Below are positions 48,688-57,407 of a stretch of 64,000 nucleotides of DNA, piece by piece. The stretch is from assembly GCF_033954835.1 (NCBI RefSeq), contig NZ_CP121471.1, forward strand, positions 124,001 through 188,000, written 5' to 3'. How positions within the stretch are numbered: position 1 is the stretch's first letter; each line of letters starts with the position of its first letter. The notes under the pieces were generated by a model. The model saw only the letters and a list, made by a program, of their open reading frames with translations, searched no databases and was not told where the DNA came from. Position numbers and translations under genes: made by a program. This DNA comes from Thiorhodovibrio frisius. GTDB lineage: Bacteria; Pseudomonadota; Gammaproteobacteria; Chromatiales; Chromatiaceae.

Positions 48688-48766
48688 GGTAAGAGCTGCC
48701 TATGTTCATGTGCCGCGCGTTCGCAGCGATAACGATAACTTTTCGACAGAGCAGACAGTGACAGTC

Positions 48767-49738
48767 ATGGATTCTAAGCAAACTTTGCAAACTTTAACCA
48801 TTGGTCGCGCGGTGACCAAGCTTGAGATTGAAGCGCTACAACGGATGCGTGAGCGACTGGACGATGCGTTTGAGCGCGCGGTGTCGCTGATGTTGCATAC
48901 AGATGACCGTGTAATGGTGCTGGGGATGGGGAAATCCGGCCTGATTGGTCGCAAGATTGCCGCAACCCTCGCCTCCACTGGTACGCCGGCCTATTTCGTG
49001 CATCCGGCCGAGGCCTTGCATGGCGATCTGGGCATGATTCATCGGGGCGATACCATTCTGATGATTTCCAACAGTGGTGAGACCGAAGAGTTAATCCGGC
49101 TGTTACCTTTTTTCGAGAGCCAGGGGAATCCCGTGATTGCCATGACTGGCCGACCGGACTCGACCCTAGCGGCCTTTGCCAACGTGTAATTAGACACCTC
49201 AGTACTGCGCGAGGCCTGTAATAACAACTTGGCGCCCACTTGCTCAACCACTGCCACGCTGGTGATGGGAGATGCGCTGGCGGTGGCGCTCTCAACGGGG
49301 CGCGGCTTTGAGCCGGTGGACTTCGCGCGCTTTCACCCTGGTGGCAGCCTGGGCCGACGCCTGGTGACGCGGGTGGCTGATGTGATGCACAAGACAGCGT
49401 TACCGATCTGCCGCCCGGACGCGCCCTTTCGCGATCTGGTGCGCATCATGACGGCAGGACGTTTGGGCCTGGCGCTGGTGATGGATGGCGAGCTCCTGTG
49501 CGGCATCGTCACCGATGGTGACCTGCGTCGGGTGTTAGATCGTGAAGACAATCCTATGATGCTCTTCGCGCAGGAGATGATGACCAAGGACCCGAAAACC
49601 ATTACTCCAACCCTGCGGTTCGCCGAGGCTGAAGAGTTGATGCAAACCGAAAAGATCACCGCCTTGGTGGTGGTGGATGAGGGTGAAAAGGTGCTTGGGG
49701 TCTTGCAGCTTTACGATATGGGTGTTGGACGAAAGTAA
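48767..49738 (+). pseudogene. kdsD: kdsD copy 3 with in-frame stop
   Basis: A diverged third arabinose-5-phosphate isomerase: SIS domain with GMGKSGLIGRKIAATLASTGTP and HPAEALHGDLGM, then HPGGSLGRRLV and two CBS domains to 49738. One TAA at 49187-49189 interrupts it after FANV, in the middle of the SIS domain; the frame is otherwise open. Start ATG at 48767. Two intact copies elsewhere make its loss tolerable. A sequencing error at this one base cannot be excluded. Confidence 0.88.
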
Positions 49739-49869
49739 AGCTATACTCAGCTTCTGGAGCAAGAGGTCTTCGTGTGAGTGTCAAGGGTGTTCAAGATCAC
49801 AATTCCAATTCAATTCCAATTCTGCCAATTCTGCCAATTCTGGGGACATATATGGTCCGCCCCGCGATG

Positions 49870-50167
49870 CAAGAGGAAAATCGCTGTTTGGTAGAAGGAA
49901 ACGTTGCGGCCATATATCCGGCATCGTTAAGAGGGATCATCATCGAAGTCGATCCCCGTGCCCTAATGGAATTCGCGTACCTCGCCGTCCTCAATCAGTA
50001 TATCAGTCTCAGCTTAAGCTGGCTGCTGTCCCCGTCAGGTTTTCAGCGAGGCGGTCGTACCTTTCATGCCATCACAGTGGATTTCACTCTTCGCAACTCG
50101 TGGTGTGGAACTCGGTTGATGCCCGATCAGGGCGGGTTAATCGGAATGGTTCGTGGCCGGTATGGCG
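49870..50167 (-). ncRNA. Candidate guide RNA (seekRNA/bridge RNA) of the IS1111 element
   Basis: Noncoding region between the transposase stop and the element end, conserved in the partial copy at 17432-17753. Read on the transposase strand, it contains GGGGACA (complement of 50027-50033) and TATACT (complement of 49997-50002) separated by 24 nt that include the palindrome CAGCTTAAGCTG. These are the two sides of the site in which the element sits. IS1111 elements are known to place a guide RNA in this position; the exact RNA ends are not determined. Confidence 0.65.
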
Positions 50168-51262
50168 TTACGCGGTAACGGCCGCAGGCTTTGCTAACGC
50201 CCCGCGCGCCGTATCGAAAGCCTTGCCGGTGGTCATCACCGCCCAAGCGATGCGCACGAGCTTGTTGGCCATCGCAACCACGGCGACATTGGCATGACGG
50301 CGCTGCTTGAGATCCCGCGCCCAATGACTGAGAGCGTCGTCTTTCTTCTCAACCCAGCGCATCATTGCACGCGCCCCGTTGATTAAGAGTTTGCGCATGT
50401 ACACATCGCCCCGTTTACTGATTCCGAGCAAGCGCGGTTTCCCGCCGGTGGAGTGCTGTCGCGGCACCAGCCCCAGCCAGGCGGCCAGCGCGCGGCCATT
50501 GTTGAACAGCCCCCAATTGTCGCCCAATGTGGCAATCAAGGCGGTAGCGACCAGCGGGCCGATGCCGGGAATGCTCCTTAACAGCTGGACCGACTCATTG
50601 GTGTCGGCGACGGCCTGAATCTGAGTATCATAATGCTTGACCCGCGTATCCATGTGACGCAGCTCCTCAAGGAGCCCGTTCAATTCGGCGCGAAACCGCT
50701 CGCTGAGTCCATTCTCGGCGTCTTCAAGGATTTCCGGCAGGCGGCGCATGAGCTCAGCACGCCCTTGAGCAATGACAATGCCGTATTCGGCCAACAAACC
50801 CCGGATCTGATTGACCAGTGCCGTGCGCTGATCAATGACCATTGAGCGCATGCGGTGGGTACCCTGGATATCCTGCTGTTCAACGTTCTTGATGGGCACG
50901 AACAACTGGCGTGGGCGTCGCGCGGCTTCGCAGATCGCCTCGGCATCGACGGCGTCGTTCTTGTTGGTCTTCACAAAGGGCTTCACATGCTGCGGGGCGA
51001 TCAACACCACCTCATGGCCGAACCCCTGGAAGGTGCGTGCCCAATGGTGGGCGCCACTACAGGCTTCCATGGCGATGCGACAGGTCGGCTGTTGGGCGAT
51101 GAACTGACTCAAAGCTTTACGGGCGACCTTGCGGCTAAATACCATCTCGCCTTGGGCGTCGACACCAAACACGTGCACGCTGTTCTTGGCCAGATCAATG
51201 CCAATGGTGGCAACCGGTTCTTTGCTGAACGTCTTCATGGATTTTTTCTTTGCTTTTTTCAT
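50168..51262 (-). CDS. IS110-family transposase (IS1111 group)
   Basis: A 364-residue DEDD-type recombinase. RuvC-like N-terminal domain with TIGIDLAKNSVHVFGVD (D23), IAMEACSGAHHWAR and KTNKNDAVDAEAICEAA; helix-rich middle; Tnp-type C-terminal domain (LLRSIPGIGPLVATALIA, NGRALAAWLGLVPRQHSTGGK, LLINGARAMM with its conserved serine region upstream). Full length. The last 70 residues are nearly identical to the remnant at 17754. Confidence 0.95.
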   Translation of the reverse strand: MKKAKKKSMKTFSKEPVATIGIDLAKNSVHVFGVDAQGEMVFSRKVARKALSQFIAQQPTCRIAMEACSGAHHWARTFQGFGHEVVLIAPQHVKPFVKTNKNDAVDAEAICEAARRPRQLFVPIKNVEQQDIQGTHRMRSMVIDQRTALVNQIRGLLAEYGIVIAQGRAELMRRLPEILEDAENGLSERFRAELNGLLEELRHMDTRVKHYDTQIQAVADTNESVQLLRSIPGIGPLVATALIATLGDNWGLFNNGRALAAWLGLVPRQHSTGGKPRLLGISKRGDVYMRKLLINGARAMMRWVEKKDDALSHWARDLKQRRHANVAVVAMANKLVRIAWAVMTTGKAFDTARGALAKPAAVTA

Positions 51263-51362
51263 GACTCTTCTCCGCAGTCTTCGGTTAACGATTAGGTGGT
51301 TGTCGATAGCCTATTTTGCTTGATTCAGAGGGTTTTTAGGAGCGGGGCAGACCATCCCATTA

Positions 51363-51487
51363 GTATACTTAATTCCTAGACGCAGCCCGCCAAATAGGGC
51401 TATATTCTTGCTAAGTCTCTGTGACTAAGGTCAGACATTGGCGAAACAATGGCAAGACTCCCGAGAGTGGTGGTTCCGGGGTTGCCG
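51363..51487 (+). pseudogene. RAYT leader and first 13 codons
   Basis: gtatacttaattcctagac leader, then MARLPRVVVPGLP from 51449, matching the RAYT at 11014. IS66 starts immediately after. Together with GGGGACA left of IS1111 this was one RAYT cassette hit by two elements. Confidence 0.85.
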
Positions 51488-51573
51488 GTAAGCGCTCAGT
51501 TAAGTACATCTAGCCCAGCCCATGGCGATCAGCCACGATGCCCACCACATGAACAGCGACAGAGGGCATCAGC

Positions 51574-51936
51574 ATGGCACAGAGGCGGCGCACTCGCCAG
51601 CAGTGGCAAGCGTTGGTTGATGGGTGGGCGAGCAGCGGCCTGACCCAGGGCGAGTACTGCCGGCGCCAGGGCATCTCGGTGGCGAGTTTTGCGCGCTGGC
51701 GCGCCATCTTCCGCCGCGCGCGGCAACGCCAGCCGGCGGAGCCAACGCCCAGCGCCGGCCCCACTCATAGCCTGGTCCCGGTGCACTGGCTCAGCGACGA
51801 CGCACCCACCGCCACCACCGCCACCACCGCGCTGAGTCTGCATTGTCCCGGTGGTCTGCGCCTGGATATCGGTGTCGGCGTTGATGTCTCGACATTGCAA
51901 CAGGTCATCCGACTCCTACGCGCAGCCGCCTCATGA
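51574..51936 (+). CDS. tnpA: IS66 TnpA
   Basis: 120 residues with the N-terminal HTH of IS66 OrfA (RTRQQWQALVDGWASSGLTQGEYCRRQGISVASFARWRAIF). The C-terminal part (SLHCPGGLRLDIGVGVDVSTLQQVIRLL) is also typical. Overlaps tnpB by 4 nt. Confidence 0.92.
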   Translation: MAQRRRTRQQWQALVDGWASSGLTQGEYCRRQGISVASFARWRAIFRRARQRQPAEPTPSAGPTHSLVPVHWLSDDAPTATTATTALSLHCPGGLRLDIGVGVDVSTLQQVIRLLRAAAS

Positions 51937-52286
51937 TCGGCATCGGTACCCACACCCAAGTCTATCTGGTCGTCGGCGCCACCGACATGCGCAAGCAGAT
52001 CGATGGTCTGGCCGGGATCGTCAGCGACACCCTTGCCGCCGACCCCTTCTCCAGTCATCTGTTTGTCTTCTGCAATCGCGCGCGCGACAAACTCAAGATT
52101 CTCTATTGGTACAACAACGGCTTCTGGCTGTGGTATCGGCGCTTGGAGCAACAGCGCTTCTGGTGGCCAGAAGCGAGCGTCAGGCAACCCGTGACATTAT
52201 CGCTACGCGAATTGCATTGGTTACTCGAAGGACTCGATCCGCAACGGATTGAAGGCCATCAGCAAGCACGTTTCAATCTCATTTGA
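51933..52286 (+). CDS. tnpB: IS66 TnpB
   Basis: 117 residues, the highly conserved IS66 Orf2 family (VGATDMRKQIDGLAGIV, LFVFCNRARDKLKILYWYNNGFWLWYRRLEQQRF). Needed for IS66 transposition; biochemical role not established. Confidence 0.95.
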   Translation: MIGIGTHTQVYLVVGATDMRKQIDGLAGIVSDTLAADPFSSHLFVFCNRARDKLKILYWYNNGFWLWYRRLEQQRFWWPEASVRQPVTLSLRELHWLLEGLDPQRIEGHQQARFNLI

Positions 52287-52337
52287 TTAGCAAAAACCGC
52301 TTGTATTGAAACAGGGGTTTTCGCTATCATTCGTGGC

Positions 52338-54023
52338 ATGGTATCCAAGGTTCAATCATTACCCAATGATCCCGAGCAATTGCACGGGATCATCCACCAA
52401 TTGCACGATCAATTGGCGGGTTTGAACCGTGCCCTGACAGAAAAGCAAGAACGCATCGAGAGCGATACCAAACGCATTGACCAATTGCTTGAATACATCG
52501 AGTTATTGCGGCGCAAACGCTTTGGCCCGAGTGCCGATCGGGTGCCCGACAGCCAGCTCAAGCTGTTTGACGAGACCGAGCTCGAGGCGCTGATCGGAGA
52601 GCTTGAAGCCGAGGCCACCGCGCAGAGCAAGCCGCCGAAGGACGAGGCCAACGCGGGCAACAAGCCCAAGGGCCAGCCCAAACGTTCTCCGCTGCCAGCG
52701 CATCTGCCGCGCCTGGAGCGCATTCTCGATGTTGGCGAAGACGAAAAAGCCGCCATGGGCGATGACTGGCGCTTCATTGGCTATGACGTCTCCGAGCAGC
52801 TCGCTGACCTGCCGCGTCAGACCTATGTCATCACCTACAAGCGGGCCAAATATGCCCCGGTCAACGACAGCGTCGAGGACGGCGAGGCGGGTATCAAAAT
52901 CGCCCCGCGCGCCCCACAGATCATCCCCAAGGCCATCGCGCATGCCTCGCTGCTTGCCTCCATTGTGACGGGGAAGTTCGTCGATGCCTTGCCGCTGTAT
53001 CGCCAGGAGAAGATCTTCGCCCGCGAGGGAATCGACATCCCGCGCCAGACCATGGCCGGGTGGTTGATGCAGTTGCAAAAGCCCCTTGCTCCAATTGCCG
53101 CTGCGATCAAGGCGCAACTGCTGCGCGGACCGACGACGAAGATTGATGAGACCCGGCTGCAAGTGCTCAACGAACCGGGCCGAGACAATACCCAGGACTC
53201 CTTCATGTGGGTGTTCTGCGGCGGTCCGCCCGAGCAGCCGGTGCGCTGGTTTGAATACGCCCCCTCGCGCGCGGCATCGGTCCCGCAAGAGGTGTTGTTC
53301 GGCGCGCTTGCCTCTGGCAGCGGCAGTGATCCACCGGTAGCGCTGATTTTGCAGTCCGATGGCTACAGTGCCTATCATGTCTTGGCCAACGCACCCGAGA
53401 TCATCGCCCACGCCGGTTGCTGGACCCATGCGCGGCGCAAGTTCGTCGAGGCCGCCGGCGGGCGCCATGCCTCGGTCGCGGCGGAGATGGTCGCGCTGAT
53501 TGGCGAGCTCTATGGGATTGAGAAGCGCTTGCGTCTGGAGCAGGCCGATGCCGACACCCGGGTGCGTGAGCGCCAGGCCTTCAGCCGCCCGGTCGTGGAG
53601 CGCATCAAGACCTGGCTGGATCGCCATGTCCAGCGTGTGGCGCCGAAGAGCTTGCTCGGCAAGGCCATTGGCTACGCCTTGAATCAGTGGCCGACCTTGC
53701 TGGTCTTCCTCGATCATGGCGCGGTGGAGATCGACAACAATGAGGCGGAGAATGCGATCCGTCCCTTTGTGGTAGGCCGCAAGAATTGGCTGTTCTCCGG
53801 CTGTCCGGAAGGCGCGCAGACCAGCGCGCTGCTTTACAGCCTCATTGAAACGGCCAAGGCCAATGGACTGGAACCGTGGGCGTACCTCAATCACCTCTTT
53901 GAGCAGTTGCCGCTGGCACGCACACCTGAAGCCATTGAGGCGCTGCTGCCGTTCAATGTCCGCCCCGACGCGCTTTGCACTCCACCTGTTCTGACCTCGA
54001 TCAGGGATACCGACGCCGCCTGA
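52338..54023 (+). CDS. tnpC: IS66 TnpC transposase
   Basis: 561 residues with a coiled-coil N-terminus, zinc-binding-like region, and DDE core: TKIDETRLQVLNEPG (first D), LQSDGYSAYH and GCWTHARRKFVEA (second D region), IDNNEAENAIRPFVVGRKNWLFSG (final E). Full length. Confidence 0.95.
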   Translation: MVSKVQSLPNDPEQLHGIIHQLHDQLAGLNRALTEKQERIESDTKRIDQLLEYIELLRRKRFGPSADRVPDSQLKLFDETELEALIGELEAEATAQSKPPKDEANAGNKPKGQPKRSPLPAHLPRLERILDVGEDEKAAMGDDWRFIGYDVSEQLADLPRQTYVITYKRAKYAPVNDSVEDGEAGIKIAPRAPQIIPKAIAHASLLASIVTGKFVDALPLYRQEKIFAREGIDIPRQTMAGWLMQLQKPLAPIAAAIKAQLLRGPTTKIDETRLQVLNEPGRDNTQDSFMWVFCGGPPEQPVRWFEYAPSRAASVPQEVLFGALASGSGSDPPVALILQSDGYSAYHVLANAPEIIAHAGCWTHARRKFVEAAGGRHASVAAEMVALIGELYGIEKRLRLEQADADTRVRERQAFSRPVVERIKTWLDRHVQRVAPKSLLGKAIGYALNQWPTLLVFLDHGAVEIDNNEAENAIRPFVVGRKNWLFSGCPEGAQTSALLYSLIETAKANGLEPWAYLNHLFEQLPLARTPEAIEALLPFNVRPDALCTPPVLTSIRDTDAA

Positions 54024-54163
54024 CTGCAACGGGGCGGCACGCGCAAACGCGCCCCCATGGCGCGGGCGCAGTCGCTGGGCTGACACTCGGTTCCGCTTCA
54101 TCCCGCCATTGTCTGGCGCCCGTCGCCGACGGGCTAGACGTATTTCACTGAGCGCTTACTGAT

Positions 54164-54727
54164 TTGCAGCCCGGCCCGGGCGTCGAGTTGGTGCTACAAG
54201 ATCCGCATCATCTGCCGCTCGATGAGGCCAGTGTCGATGTGGTGGTCTCCACCTCCTGCCTGGAGCATGACCCCTTGTTCTGGCTGACCTTTGGCGAGAT
54301 GTTGCGGGTGTTGAAGCCAGGCGGTTTTCTCTACATCAACGCGCCCTCCAATGGCAGCTATCACGGCTATCCTTACGATCATTGGCGCTTCTATCCTGAC
54401 GCCGGGCGCGCGTTGGCGCAGTGGGCCGAGCGCCTGAGTCGGCCCGCGACCTTGATCGAGTCCTTCATCGGGGAGCGCGATGGTGAAACTTGGGCCAACA
54501 ATGTGATGGTCTTGGCGCATGACCCGCTTGAGCATGCCTTGCCAGCTAGGTTGATTTGTGATCAGTGGCCAGGCGCGATCAATATCCGGCGGCAGGGCTC
54601 CGACGAGCTTGAGCGATTTACCAAAGCACCGGAGGACTCGCGTAAGCTCAAAAAGGTAAGGACGCGGGTTAAGCAATTGCAAGGGCAGCTCCAGCAGAGC
54701 GAAGCCCCGAAGCCCGAGCCCGCGTGA
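54164..54727 (+). pseudogene. SAM-dependent methyltransferase, N-terminally truncated
   Basis: Encodes the second half of a type 11 methyltransferase: LQDPHHLPLDEASVDVVVSTSCLEHDPLFWLTFGEMLRVLKPGGFLYINAP and the HWRFYPDAG region, with a basic helical tail. The SAM-binding glycine loop expected before LQDPHHLPL is missing, cut by IS66. 54728-54900 shows no gene. Confidence 0.8.
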
Positions 54728-54900
54728 GCGAACTAACCTCCGAGCTATTAGCCGTGCAGCAGGACGATATCGTGCCAGAGGCTGCCGGGGGGAGTTCAAA
54801 GCCGCTTTTCCGCTAGGATGGAACTACAATCCCAATGGGTGAGGGGCGACCCAATTCCCACGAGAGGCGTTTAAACCACCGTGCTCTGTAGCGAACCTGC

Positions 54901-54928
54901 TTGCATACTCCAAAAAATTGTGTATTAT
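54901..54928 (+). promoter_or_regulatory. Putative sigma-70 promoter
   Basis: TTGCAT (54901-54906), 16-nt spacer, TATTAT (54923-54928), 58 nt before the ATG at 54987. Confidence 0.55.
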
Positions 54929-54986
54929 TCCAAAGACCTAGGCGTAGTTCCCTCCTCCGCGCGTTCTAAATTGCCGAGAAGTCCTG

Positions 54987-55424
54987 ATGCCTTGCATTGA
55001 TTCTTGTCAGCCCGAACCCGAAGCTGACTTGTTTAGCTGGCGCACCGCGCTGACCCTTCAAGCCGGACAAGGTCTCCGCGCACGCGCGATGACCCGCCAT
55101 GCCTTGCGCAATGGCATGGATCGCTCGCGCATCGCTCGCACCCTGATCGGCGAGCTGTGCATACCAGTGGCCGCTGGTACCCGCACCAGAAGGCACGGCA
55201 GTCCAGACACGCACGACTTCCCGTTGGGGCTTGAGCTCGGCTTCGCGCCCGAACGGGTGCCGGACACCCCGGCGCTGACCGTCGAGGCCGAGCAGCACCA
55301 CCAAGCAGGGCGCTATCGCGAAGCGGCCCAGTGCTGGCAGGATGTTGCGGAGGTGCTACAGGACTCCACCCCAGCGAGTATCTACAAGCGCTTGGGCGAA
55401 GCCATGGCGCGCAATCACGAGTAA
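54987..55424 (+). pseudogene. N-terminal fragment of TPR/methyltransferase gene
   Basis: 145 codons matching the N-terminus of the protein at 59142 (FSWRTALTLQAGQGLRARAMTRHAL, GLELGFAPERVPDTP, EAEQHHQAGRYREAAQCWQDVAEVL, EAMARN). It stops where the palindromic repeat at 55423 begins, before the methyltransferase domain. Confidence 0.85.
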
Positions 55425-55462
55425 ATTAAAGGGGTCGGGTTCGATTTAATTTCTGATGTCAA
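55423..55462. repeat. Palindromic repeat, copy 2
   Basis: aaattaaagg...tttaattt: perfect 8-bp arms AAATTAAA/TTTAATTT around a 14-nt centre, followed by ctgatgtcaa. Same repeat as at 4482 and 63007. It truncates the gene before it. Confidence 0.75.
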
Positions 55463-55798
55463 CCCCAAAAACCTGGCTCAAGCACGAAGGCGCGGTATTC
55501 GCTACTGGCCCACGGACTAGGTTGTTCAATTTCCCATCGTCACGCCGCGAAACGCTCATGCAGTTTTGATGACAGGCCGCAGGGCTCTGCGGCGGCGTGC
55601 GAGCATGGAATCGCCGAGATGCTTGTCGACCCACTGCTGCACATCGAGGGTCCGCACCGATGCCATCGCCTCGCGGATGACCGGGGCGTTTAACTCCGAG
55701 AGGAAGGCCGGAATCAGTAGTACCAGTCGGCCGACTTCCTTGAGTGGGCCACGGGCGGTAAAGGTCTTGTAATGACCAAAGAGCGATTCGATGATATC

Positions 55799-57407
55799 GG
55801 CCTTGATCATCGGTTAGTCCAAAACGGGGTGTTTCGGTAGGCGATCAAGCACCCTGAAGAAGCGGCAGGAGCGCCGGGTAGGCGTACCCTTGGAAGTGCA
55901 AACTGACCGAGGGAAATGCCGTTGTCCGATGCCCCTGCCTGCGTTGACTCTAGTGCAGATCGACGCCCCACGCCAATCCATGATCGCTTGGACCGCGCCA
56001 AGCATCTGCATGCGGTGGCGCAAACGCAGCAGGATGGGCACAGTCAGCGCGCGGCGGTCACCGGCGCTGGGGTGGCGCGCAGCACCCTGCGTCATTGGAA
56101 CGCGCGCCCTGCGCCATTGGCGCCGGCGGCGCTGTCGGCCTTCGTCCAGACGCCCGAGGGCGTGGTGTGGCTGCGCCGGATCCTGGTCGCTGCACACTGG
56201 AGCATCAGCGAGCAGGGCGGTGCGGGCGTGCGCGTGGTCTGCGACTTTCTTGAGCGCAGTGGACTGTCGGCGTTCATCGGCGCCTCCTACGGCACGCAGC
56301 AGGCCTTCCAGAGCGAACTGGAAGAGCAGATCGTCACCGCTGCCACCGAACTGCGCGAGACCCTGGCCCAAGCCATGCCCCATCGCACACTGAGCATCGC
56401 TGAAGATGAGACGTGGAAAGACGGTATGCGTTTGGTGAGCATCGATGCCGCCTCGAACTTCATCCTGCTCGAGCACAGGAGCGATGAGCGCTCGGCGGCG
56501 GCCTGGACACAGGCGCTCGAGGGTGGTCTTGAGGGGCTGAACGTCACAGTGGTGCAAGGCACCAGCGATGAGGCCAAGGGGCTGTTGGCTCATATCCAAC
56601 GCGATCTGGGCGCACACCATTCCACGGACCTGTTTCATCTGCAGCATGAGGTGAGCCAGGCGATGAGCCTGTCGCTGAAGCGCGCCGAGCAACAGGCCGA
56701 GACGGCGGAGGTCGAGGCGAAGGCGCGCTGGCAAGCCGAATGCGCCGCCGAGCAGGCCTATCATCGGCGCCGCCATGGCCCTGGGCGCCCGCCGGCGTTC
56801 GCCGCGCGCATCGACGACGCGCTAAATGACTTCGTCCAAGCCAGCCTCGCGCGCGAGCAGGCCCACGCGCGCCGCGCCGAGGCCAAAGCCCTGATCGGCG
56901 CCTTCGGGGAGGTCGATCATCCCTACGAGATCCAACAGGGACAGGCGCAAAGCCCCGAGCAGTTGCAGGCGCGTCTGGGAACGCTGTTTGCGCGCCTGGA
57001 GGCGATCGCCGAGGAGGCGGATCTTTCCGAGCGCCTGTGTGCGCATCTGGCCAAGGCGAAGCTCTCGAGCAGGTCGCCGGGGAGTGTGCCGATCTGTTCC
57101 AGCGCAGCAGCTCGTGTGTCGAGGGGCGCAACGGCTTCCTCGCGCTCTATCAGCACGGGCATCACCGACTCAGCCCGCGCAAGCAGGAGGTCTTAACCGC
57201 CCTGCACAACTTTGCGATCAAGCGGCCCGACGCCACCACGGCTGCCGAGCGCTTCTTCGCTCAGCCCCACCCATCTTTGTTCGAGCAGGTGCTTGAACGC
57301 ATGCCCTGGCCCGCTCGACCGGCGCAACGACGGCCCCGCCCGGCGAGGCAGCCGTACCTCGCCCCTGTGGCGGCTTAGCAACAGTGGACCAATCGATGAT
57401 CAAGGCC
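55799..57407 (+). mobile_element. Inner transposon with 8-bp target duplication
   Basis: Terminal repeats ggccttgatcatcg (55799) and cgatgatcaaggcc (ends 57407), extending imperfectly to rttrgtcc, flanked by atgatatc at 55791-55798 and 57408-57415. 1609 bp with one plus-strand transposase gene. It sits inside the outer element's transposase. Confidence 0.92.
55916..57378 (+). pseudogene. DUF6399-type transposase, frameshifted
   Basis: About 380 codons in one frame (RTLSIAEDETWKDGMRLVSIDAASNFILLEHR, VVQGTSDEAKGLLAHIQRDLGAHHSTDLFHLQHEVSQAM), then a frame change near 57050. The end (LEQVAGECADLFQRSSSCVEGRNGFLALYQHGHHRL, FAIKRPDATTAAERFF) continues in another frame to 57378. The SSSCVEGRNG motif holds the last acidic residue. 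One base change would restore about 487 residues. Confidence 0.82.

Larger units (their letters stand above)
49849..51362 (-). mobile_element. IS1111-type IS110-family element inserted in a RAYT leader
   Basis: 1514 bp with subterminal inverted repeats atggtccgccccgc (49852-49865) and gcggggcagaccat (51342-51355), set 3 nt and 7 nt inside the ends, as in IS1111. It interrupts the motif ggggaca/gtatacttaattcctagac: GGGGACA is at 49842-49848 and gtatacttaa starts at 51363. No target duplication, as usual for the family. Transposase on the minus strand, followed by a 320-nt noncoding region. Confidence 0.93.
51488..54159 (+). mobile_element. IS66-family element
   Basis: 2672 bp, ends GTAAGCGCTCAGT...ACTGAGCGCTTAC, containing tnpA, tnpB and tnpC in order. 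No 8-bp target duplication: the left flank is RAYT and the right flank a methyltransferase gene, so a deletion or recombination between elements followed insertion. Confidence 0.93.

Noticed and set aside
52503-54101. 532-codon minus-strand frame
   Set aside because: Shadow of IS66 tnpC.
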